A stretch of 33,395 nucleotides of DNA from a virus, in the IMG/VR virus record IMGVR_UViG_3300021378_000089, positions 1 to 33,395 of that record, one strand, 5' to 3'. This document shows, piece by piece, positions 23,990-30,510 of this stretch. The position numbers and the translations under genes are program-made. The notes beneath the pieces were generated by a model. That model had not been told where the DNA came from. It searched no databases and saw nothing but the letters and a program-made list of their open reading frames with translations. Position 1 is the first letter of the stretch, and every line of letters begins with the position of its first letter.

Positions 23990-24637
23990 TTAAATGGTAT
24001 TATTTTGACTCATTTTGTGTTGATATATAGTTCCTTCGAAGGTATTCTCAAAATCACGCATACTAATGTGTTTTAAATTTGTATGCTGTGGACCTAGTTT
24101 ATCGGGTATAAATGCGCCATCATCAATGATTCTATAAAAGGTTACCTTGGTAAATTCCTTAATTACCTTTTCTGTTTGGCTTAGCCAATTGCCAAAAAAC
24201 GTTGCAGAATCAGTGGTTTTCTTGTAATTAAAGGTGTCTGCGTATACATTATTAAACTTTCCTTTAAGTCCTTGATAATCAAATCCAGCAATATAAATGT
24301 GTCTATGGCCGTTTTGTGCTGCAAACCACAGTGCAGTAGGACCGCTACTCCATCCTTTGTGTGGACTAAAATAGTTAATATTACTATTAGTTTTAATCCC
24401 TTTGTTAGGATTAGTCCATACTGTACCCTTTTGATGGTAGTTTGCTTCAATCATCTCATTAACCATTTTAACATCTACTGCTACAACGTAATGAGGATCA
24501 AACTCTCTGTATTGTGCATTACAACCATATACTGTTCCAATGTTTAAAAGTTTTTCACAGTTAATGGTGCCGCGGCTCATGCCGTTGCCTAATACGAATG
24601 CTATATCTTTGTGGTGTTTTTTATTCTTCTTGCTCAA
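23990..24637 (-). CDS. Rossmann-like DUF115/sialyltransferase-like protein in the head operon (215 aa)
   Basis: The N-terminus IAFVLGNGMSRGTI (glycine motif LGNG at 16-19), then YGCNAQYREFDPHYVVAVD (37-55), GWSSGPTALWFA (95-106) and HIYIAGFDY (113-121) follow the motif order of DUF115 / family-42-glycosyltransferase-like Rossmann proteins, some of which transfer sugars or modify pterins. The product is soluble. It starts inside the 3' end of the 79-aa gene (17-bp overlap) and precedes the acidic core gene, so it is inserted between the gp67- and gp68-position genes of the T4 head order. A role in glycosylating virion or host surface molecules is an inference. No acceptor-specific motif can be read. 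Confidence 0.7.
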   Translation of the reverse strand: MSKKNKKHHKDIAFVLGNGMSRGTINCEKLLNIGTVYGCNAQYREFDPHYVVAVDVKMVNEMIEANYHQKGTVWTNPNKGIKTNSNINYFSPHKGWSSGPTALWFAAQNGHRHIYIAGFDYQGLKGKFNNVYADTFNYKKTTDSATFFGNWLSQTEKVIKEFTKVTFYRIIDDGAFIPDKLGPQHTNLKHISMRDFENTFEGTIYQHKMSQNNTI

Positions 24638-24860
24638 GCTTCGCCCCGTACATTTGTCTAATAAAATCTAGCTCTGATTCTTTTTCAGCAACATGAGCTT
24701 CGGATTGTAATCTTAATTGATTAATCTGACGTAATGTAAGGCGTACTTTTCTAGTGTCATCTTTTGAAAGGACATCGTCATCTTTCTTGTTGTCGTAACG
24801 ACGGTCGACGGAAAAGTCGTTAACGTCATCATTAAAATATAAAAATTCTCTCAAAAGCAT
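24621..24860 (-). CDS. Small prohead core-like protein (gp67 position, 79 aa)
   Basis: A 79-residue charged protein, MLLREFLYFNDDVNDFSVDR, then DTRKVRLTLRQINQLRLQSE and a C-terminal helix. T4 gp67 is 80 aa and lies directly after gp20, so size and place match, although residue similarity cannot be shown by eye. Similar MLL.E.LYF starts occur beside portal genes of oceanic T4-like phages. It has no Shine-Dalgarno and begins 12 bp after the portal stop, so coupling to gp20 translation is likely. Its 3' end overlaps the DUF115-like gene. Confidence 0.7.
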   Translation of the reverse strand: MLLREFLYFNDDVNDFSVDRRYDNKKDDDVLSKDDTRKVRLTLRQINQLRLQSEAHVAEKESELDFIRQMYGAKLEQEE

Positions 24861-24865
24861 ACTAG

Positions 24866-24873
24866 TATTTATT
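24866..24873 (-). promoter_or_regulatory. Weak candidate late promoter (AATAAATA)
   Basis: 7 of 8 to TATAAATA on the minus strand, overlapping the gp20 stop. It would start transcription at the ATG of the 79-aa gene, leaving no leader, so it may be coincidence. Confidence 0.25.
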
Positions 24874-26566
24874 AAACTGCAGGTGTTTCTGCTGTTTCTC
24901 CGCCACTTACATCATCAGCAGGAGGTGCTTCAGTTGGTGCTTCTGCTTCTTCAGCTGCGCCGTCTGCTGCCATCCCTGTAGGTGTAACACCCACCGATCT
25001 TAATTCACCGCCTGCGTCTCCAGGCTCTTGTAAATTACCTGCATTTTCTTCTCTCCACAATTTTTCATTTTCTACAATTTCTTCTTGCGTTAATCCTAAG
25101 TAACGCTTCATTGCAAAACGTTTACTTAAATGTGGAATTGCGTCTACAACACTAAAGATGTTCGCTCTAGTAGTATCAAGTTCTGCTTGTCTGTATGCCG
25201 CAAAGTTTTGTGGTGGTTGGAAATTAATATTAAACAGTGATGCATCAATGTTATAGCCGTTACTGTCTAACCAAAGTTTAAACTCTTTGTCAAACGCTTC
25301 ACACATAATGCTTTGAAGTCTTTCGCAGTATTTGTTAAATCTTAATTCTTGGATATATGCTGTTCCTACTTTACCGTCTGAAACAGTGTTTGCTTGATCA
25401 TCAATTGATGTTGGCAAATAACTTGCAGGAATACGTAATGCTCTAAACAGTTTATTTGTAAAATATTTTAAGTCTGTAATTTCACCTAGGTTAGTTCCAC
25501 CTGGTAATGTTTCAACTTTAGATCCTCTTCCTTCTGCTGTTTGTGGAAAGAAGTAATCTTCATTAGTTGATAGTGGATTATAACTTGCGTCAATAACACT
25601 AGTTCCGCCACCTGTTGAACTAGGAATACGTCTTTGTTGGATTTCATTTTTAACTTTTTCAACAAAGCTCATTGCCATGTGTGCAGGCATGTTACCTACA
25701 TCAACATAAAAAATTCTTCTTTCTGGAGCACGTTGAATTCTGTAAATGATAATTGCATCTTCTAGCAATTCTTTTTGCTTGTAAACTTTAAACACACTTT
25801 CAAGTAATGAGTTACCAAAAGGATAATTGTTATCTAATCCTTCTGATAACGAAATGTGTAAAATGTGTTTTGCGTCTACTGTAATTTCGTTTTGTCCGTT
25901 TTGAAAACGTGTGCCTGTTGGCTGTGCTGCATCACCTACCATGCCACGTGCAAATCCACCACCGCTTGTATATGAACTTGTTCCGCTTGGTGATGTATTT
26001 GTTGTACCGTGTGGTGTAGTTGCAACTAAATCTTTAAAGTTGAAATTAATATCTTTAATTACATACTGCTCTGGGATCTTTCCTAAAGATTCGTTAACAA
26101 TAATTTTAGAAACTTTTGCGTTATCAATATAAAGTAATTTTTTAGTTTCTGGATCTCTTAAAAAGAATGCATCACCGTACTTGAAAGTGTTACGCACAAT
26201 ACGAAACATACGTGTTTCAAACTGTTGCGACTTGCTCCACTTCTGCATTGCTTCTTTAAGAAGTTTAGTTTCAGTACCGGAAGGTTGTCCTCTAAAGTTA
26301 AAGTTAAAATTACTTAAATTACCGCTGTCTTTTCCTGTACAAAATTCTGCAAGAATATCTAGTGCTGCGTTTACTTCTGAATCCATGTCCATAGTGTCGT
26401 ACTGCATGTATTTTTCAATACGATTTGGACTACCGGCATATACGTCTGGAAGATAAGAACTGTAGTTTGAACGTGCAGGACCAGGACGGCCGCCTCCGCT
26501 TATTGGGCTGTAATTACCCGAATTATTATCAACTGCTACAGGTGTAAAATATTTTTTCCAACTCAT
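24872..26566 (-). CDS. 20: Portal vertex protein gp20
   Basis: A 564-residue T4-type portal protein (T4: 524). Diagnostic stretches are RIEKYMQYDTMDMDSEVNAA near the N-terminus, the central RAPERRIFYVDVGNMPAHMA, VIDASYNPLSTNEDYFFP followed by TAEGRGSKVETLPGG, and YFTNKLFRALRIPASYL. It forms the dodecameric ring at the head vertex through which DNA enters and to which the neck binds, and nucleates core assembly. The C-terminal tail (about 505-564) is Pro/Ala/Glu-rich, a low-complexity extension. ATG 26566 follows the tape-measure-like gene by only 7 bp. T4 has tail sheath and tube genes upstream of 20, so the neighbourhood is rearranged here. Confidence 0.97.
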   Translation of the reverse strand: MSWKKYFTPVAVDNNSGNYSPISGGGRPGPARSNYSSYLPDVYAGSPNRIEKYMQYDTMDMDSEVNAALDILAEFCTGKDSGNLSNFNFNFRGQPSGTETKLLKEAMQKWSKSQQFETRMFRIVRNTFKYGDAFFLRDPETKKLLYIDNAKVSKIIVNESLGKIPEQYVIKDINFNFKDLVATTPHGTTNTSPSGTSSYTSGGGFARGMVGDAAQPTGTRFQNGQNEITVDAKHILHISLSEGLDNNYPFGNSLLESVFKVYKQKELLEDAIIIYRIQRAPERRIFYVDVGNMPAHMAMSFVEKVKNEIQQRRIPSSTGGGTSVIDASYNPLSTNEDYFFPQTAEGRGSKVETLPGGTNLGEITDLKYFTNKLFRALRIPASYLPTSIDDQANTVSDGKVGTAYIQELRFNKYCERLQSIMCEAFDKEFKLWLDSNGYNIDASLFNINFQPPQNFAAYRQAELDTTRANIFSVVDAIPHLSKRFAMKRYLGLTQEEIVENEKLWREENAGNLQEPGDAGGELRSVGVTPTGMAADGAAEEAEAPTEAPPADDVSGGETAETPAV

Positions 26567-26573
26567 ATACTTT

Positions 26574-29303
26574 CTATGCCCTTGTCATGTTCATTTCTTC
26601 TATTGCATCCAATATTCGATATTGGACTTTTAATGTCTCAGATTGCATCTTTAGACTTGCTTCTGTATTTAGTGCAGCTGATGCTGTCGCTTCTTTTTCT
26701 GACTTTCCAGGAACGTAGTCTGGATTGTCCATTTTCTTTTGGCGAAGTGCATCTTCAGCTGCAACATCTAACGCATTTTTTTCATATCCTGCTTCAACAA
26801 GACCTCTATCGCCTACACCCCTAGCACTGCTAACTTGTCCAATTGGATTAAAAGTTCTGCCGCCTTCTGGTTTTGTTAAAAAGCTCTCGTTATTTTTGGC
26901 AAAACTTTTTAGTGTACTTTCTGCATTACTTAAATCTTGTTTGGCGTCTATCTCTTCTTCTAGTTTGTCATTAAGTTTACCAGTATTAAATGCTGCATCA
27001 TCTGTTTTACCAGCTACACCTTCTGCTGCACGGGCGAGCTTTTCAAACTCAGCATCTAGTCTGCTCTGAAGTTCTTTATCACGATCCTCACGTTCCTTTA
27101 ATCTTATAGCATCAATCTTGTCCTGTTCTGCTTTGTTAAGATCTCGATTAATTGCTTGTTTTTTATCTAATGTTTCTCTAAGCAGTTGTTGTTCTGCTTT
27201 CATTAAATCAATTTTTTCTTGTCTTATTTTTTGTTCAGCTTCTTCTTCATCAGTTGTACCAATTGTTACCCAGTCTATCCATTTCTTTAAATCAAGCATC
27301 AATTCTGAAAAACCAACACTAAATTGTCCCAACTGATATTTGAACTCATCCATGACGTCTCCAACTGATCGGAAGTCATTCCAAAAGTCTATAAAGCCTT
27401 GGCGTAAATCATGTACTTTTTGAGATAATTTTGAAAATAAATTAGCTATAGGAGTAATGATTGGTTCAAATGTATCGCCAAACCAATTCAATCCATCCAT
27501 TGCCCAATTTAGTGCCGTTTTAAAACCACCTAATAAGAAGCCGCCGACTGCTGCGAGTGCATCATATAGACTGTTTGCTATGTCTTTGGTATCACCAAAT
27601 ACTCTAGACACAGCATCTATAGGTGGTCCAAGAGTATTTTCTAGTGCATCTTTGGTTGAATTAAATGCACCTATTAAGTTTATTCCAACTATGTTTGCCA
27701 AAGGTTCCATAACATCTGACACATATCCAATTGCTTTTGCCATGTACCTAAGCGGTGCAGTAACAAAATTAACAACTTCTCCAAGTGCTGTAAATCCCCA
27801 ACCTAATATAGTAATTGCAGGATTAAGAACAGCAGTAATAATATCTACCACAGGCATAATAACAGCAAATAGGCCTTCTAATATAGGAAATAAAATCTTT
27901 TCTGAAAAAGCAGCAATCGTTTCAAATGCACCCATCATAGTATCCATAATTCCTGTTGATGCTAACAGTCTGGTAAACGTTTGACTTATTTCATTAATAC
28001 GTCTGCGCATTGCTTCCATGGCACTCATTTGCCCATCGGTAGCTTTTGCATTTTCATTTTGTGCATCAGTTCCTTTATATAATGCATCAGTTTGAATGTT
28101 TCCTGCTTCAACTAGATTCATATAATGCTCAGCCATTTCAGCATCATATCTAGCAACGTCTCTAAATCGTTGCTTGTTTTGTTTTCCTTCTTCCGACATC
28201 AAATTGTTTAGTTCGTTTCTTTGCTTCATGCTGATTGTGCCACCAGCTTCTGTAATTTTTGCAAACTCCATCATCATTTGTGCTGACTTAGGCATGGTTG
28301 ATGCAAACAATTGAGATTCTTTTGTTGTTGCACTTCCTGTAGTGATAATATCTTTAGCAATATCTTGTAAGCCTTTAGTTGGCATACCTGTTATTGTATT
28401 CCTAAACGAATCAGCAGCTTCTGCTGTCATGCCTGAAATTTTTGCTTGGTACTGACCGTCTGTTAATAATTGTGCTTGTGCATCTTCAATTTCACTTCTT
28501 TCTCTACCTGTTGCTTTTGCAAGTAGATCAATTTCCTTCATATAATCTGCTGATGCTTTTGTTAACTGTTTTGTTGACATGCCTTGCAGTTTACCAGTTC
28601 TACCAAGTAAGGTAGTATAACGTGCCATGCTTTCATTTACCTGTACAGTTGTGAAACCCATGTTGTTAAGTTCACGCATAAACCCGCTCTTACGCATATC
28701 TTTAGATAACGCATCAAAACGTTTACGTCCTGTTTCAACATCTCCGCCTAGTAGCCTAAATGCATCACCATTTTTTCTAACAAAATTACTGTATTCGTTT
28801 ATTGTCATACCAGCTCTACTTGCAGCATTTGACATTTCAAAAACACTGCCGCCAAACGTTGCTCCGCTGTTTGTAGCATTCTGTGTTGCATTAACTAATT
28901 TTTCAGTTGCTTCTGCTGCTGACGCAAATGTTTTACCTAATAAAGGAACTTTAGATGCTGCACTAGTAACGTTGTTGTCTAAATTTGAAAAACCAGCTAA
29001 ATTAGCTGATATAGCGTTGCTCATATCGACAGCAACTTTTGCAGCAAAAGCAACACCTGCACCAAATTTAGCAACTGCACCCGCGGCTTTGCCGAAGAAT
29101 GCGCCTAATTTACTAGAATTACTTGCTGCTGCACCTTGTGCTTTAGATAGTTTATTAGCTGCCGCTGCTGCTTCATTTTGACCTTTTTGGCCTGGACCTT
29201 TTTGGCCACCGAGTTGCTTCAGTATTGCCTGTAGAGTAGCTTCAGAAGCCGCATTATCCGCTTCTACTTGTCCAACTCCGGGTATGTCGATCATTACTGC
29301 CAT
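26574..29303 (-). CDS. Tape-measure-like tail protein (909 aa)
   Basis: A long, mainly helical protein. It has an Ala-rich N-terminal coil with small hydrophobic patches (ANKLSKAQGAAASNSSKLGA), a helical body, strongly hydrophobic segments about residues 450-545 (LFAVIMPVVDIITAVLNPAI), and a C-terminal charged coiled coil about 680-760 (KIRQEKIDLMKAEQQLL). That architecture is typical of tail tape measures, which fix tube length and cross the cell envelope. T4 gp29 (590 aa) has this role, but residue similarity is not obvious, so I give no symbol. It lies between portal and divergent gp26/gp51. Start ATG 29303 is chosen by length; ATG 29294 (codon 4) is an alternative, and neither has a strong ribosome site. 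Confidence 0.7.
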   Translation of the reverse strand: MAVMIDIPGVGQVEADNAASEATLQAILKQLGGQKGPGQKGQNEAAAAANKLSKAQGAAASNSSKLGAFFGKAAGAVAKFGAGVAFAAKVAVDMSNAISANLAGFSNLDNNVTSAASKVPLLGKTFASAAEATEKLVNATQNATNSGATFGGSVFEMSNAASRAGMTINEYSNFVRKNGDAFRLLGGDVETGRKRFDALSKDMRKSGFMRELNNMGFTTVQVNESMARYTTLLGRTGKLQGMSTKQLTKASADYMKEIDLLAKATGRERSEIEDAQAQLLTDGQYQAKISGMTAEAADSFRNTITGMPTKGLQDIAKDIITTGSATTKESQLFASTMPKSAQMMMEFAKITEAGGTISMKQRNELNNLMSEEGKQNKQRFRDVARYDAEMAEHYMNLVEAGNIQTDALYKGTDAQNENAKATDGQMSAMEAMRRRINEISQTFTRLLASTGIMDTMMGAFETIAAFSEKILFPILEGLFAVIMPVVDIITAVLNPAITILGWGFTALGEVVNFVTAPLRYMAKAIGYVSDVMEPLANIVGINLIGAFNSTKDALENTLGPPIDAVSRVFGDTKDIANSLYDALAAVGGFLLGGFKTALNWAMDGLNWFGDTFEPIITPIANLFSKLSQKVHDLRQGFIDFWNDFRSVGDVMDEFKYQLGQFSVGFSELMLDLKKWIDWVTIGTTDEEEAEQKIRQEKIDLMKAEQQLLRETLDKKQAINRDLNKAEQDKIDAIRLKEREDRDKELQSRLDAEFEKLARAAEGVAGKTDDAAFNTGKLNDKLEEEIDAKQDLSNAESTLKSFAKNNESFLTKPEGGRTFNPIGQVSSARGVGDRGLVEAGYEKNALDVAAEDALRQKKMDNPDYVPGKSEKEATASAALNTEASLKMQSETLKVQYRILDAIEEMNMTRA

Positions 29304-29331
29304 AATTTATTTTTGTCCAGTTAACTGCGCA

Positions 29332-29339
29332 TATAAATA
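29332..29339 (+). promoter_or_regulatory. T4-type late promoter, perfect match (TATAAATA)
   Basis: Exact copy of the T4 late box on the plus strand, in the divergent gap upstream of gp26. Predicted leader is about 40 nt with CGGAG before the ATG. Confidence 0.65.
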
Positions 29340-29366
29340 GTTATACTAAGTATGCAATATATAATG

Positions 29367-29374
29367 TATTTACC
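29367..29374 (-). promoter_or_regulatory. Candidate late promoter of the tape-measure-like gene (GGTAAATA)
   Basis: Minus-strand octamer with the TAAATA core, about 65 bp before the gene starting at 29303, and the same octamer as at 7505. It overlaps the gp26 leader, so the two divergent transcripts would overlap by a few dozen bases. Confidence 0.4.
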
Positions 29375-29386
29375 GGAGATAAAACC

Positions 29387-30298
29387 ATGGCAGAACAAAA
29401 TGTATCAAATGATGCAAAAAAAGATGAGCAAGTTGATATTGCTCCAACAGTAACAGTTACACAGGCGCCTGCAAATCCACTAAGTGGGTATTATAGACAG
29501 CCTAAAATTTATATTAGATTACCATCAGGTGGAGATTACTATCCTGAAGGTTCATTAGACATCAGTGAAAATGGAGACTATCCTGTTTTTGCAATGACAG
29601 CAAAAGACGAACTAATGTTAAAAACACCAGATGCTTTACTTTCAGGAGAAAGCACTGTAGAAGTTATCAAGAGTTGTGTACCTGCCATTAAACAACCTTG
29701 GATGATGCCTACCGTTGATCTTGATGCGGTACTGGTTGCAATTAGAATTGCTACTTACGGTGAAGAAATGGATGTTTGGGCTAATTGTCCAAAATGTAAG
29801 GAAGAAAACAAATACACAATACCTTTAACACAATACGTTAACCAAGGTAAAACAGAATGGAAAGATAAAATTCAAGCCGGTGACTTAATTTTTGATCTTA
29901 GACCTTACAACTATAAGCAAATGACTCAGTCTAATATTAAAGCTCTTGAAGAACAAAGAGTATTTGCTATTGTCAATGACGAGGAAATGTCAGACGAAGA
30001 AAAAATGATGAAGTTTCAAAAAAGTTTTGTTAAATTAACAAACATGACTATTGATACTATTTGTAATGTAGTTGTTGCTATTGAAACACCTCAAGGTAAA
30101 ACAGACAATGCAGAACAAATAAAAGATTTTCTTACTAACTGTGATAAATCAGTCTTCCAAGATCTTACAGATCATTTAGCAGATATTAAAGGTAGACAAG
30201 GTATTCCAGATCAACATGTTAAATGTGAAGCCTGCGCCCATGAATTTGATTTACCAGTAACAATGGATCAAGCAAATTTTTTCGCAGACAGATCCTGA
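29387..30298 (+). CDS. 26: Baseplate hub subunit gp26-like
   Basis: A 303-residue protein with the marine T4-like gp26 core: IYIRLPSGGDYYPEGSLDI, VFAMTAKDELMLKTPDALL, VEVIKSCVPAIKQPW and LDAVLVAIRIATYGEEMDV. Two CxxC pairs (C134/C137 and C280/C283) probably bind zinc. T4 gp26 is 208 aa and takes part in building the baseplate hub, so this is a longer form. It is on the plus strand, opposite to its neighbours, with a perfect late promoter and CGGAG upstream. Its last codons contain an in-frame A-AAT-TTT heptamer (30274-30280), and its stop TGA overlaps the gp51-like gene, so a -1 frameshift fusion is possible. Confidence 0.83.
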   Translation: MAEQNVSNDAKKDEQVDIAPTVTVTQAPANPLSGYYRQPKIYIRLPSGGDYYPEGSLDISENGDYPVFAMTAKDELMLKTPDALLSGESTVEVIKSCVPAIKQPWMMPTVDLDAVLVAIRIATYGEEMDVWANCPKCKEENKYTIPLTQYVNQGKTEWKDKIQAGDLIFDLRPYNYKQMTQSNIKALEEQRVFAIVNDEEMSDEEKMMKFQKSFVKLTNMTIDTICNVVVAIETPQGKTDNAEQIKDFLTNCDKSVFQDLTDHLADIKGRQGIPDQHVKCEACAHEFDLPVTMDQANFFADRS

Positions 30299-30510
30299 CC
30301 CTGCCCGTTTCAGAGATCGTTGAACTATCCAATAATTTAGACAAGGAAGCAAGGGCACTTAAAAAAGACATTCTACAAATCTGCTGGTATATGAGAGGAA
30401 TGGATTATACTGCCGCTATGCATCTGTCAACTGATGAGCGTAAAATTATTGGTGATATTATTAAGAGTAATTTAGAAACCACTAAAACAAGTGGCTTGCC
30501 TTTCTTCTAA
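30295..30510 (+). CDS. 51: Baseplate hub assembly protein gp51-like, without an ATG start
   Basis: In the frame after gp26 a 71-residue product LTLPVSEIVELSNNLDKEAR...ICWYMRG...KTSGLPFF is open, with the (T)LP.SEIVE and CWYMRG...SGLPFF features I associate with gp51 of marine T4-like phages. No ATG, GTG or TTG lies in a suitable place. The likely start is CTG at 30295, overlapping the gp26 stop as CTGA. The alternative is a -1 frameshift on A-AAT-TTT (30274-30280), which would make a gp26-gp51 fusion, because the frame is open from there. In T4 gp51 is needed for hub assembly. The stop overlaps the stop of the convergent 823-aa gene by four bases. Confidence 0.75.
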   Translation: MTLPVSEIVELSNNLDKEARALKKDILQICWYMRGMDYTAAMHLSTDERKIIGDIIKSNLETTKTSGLPFF

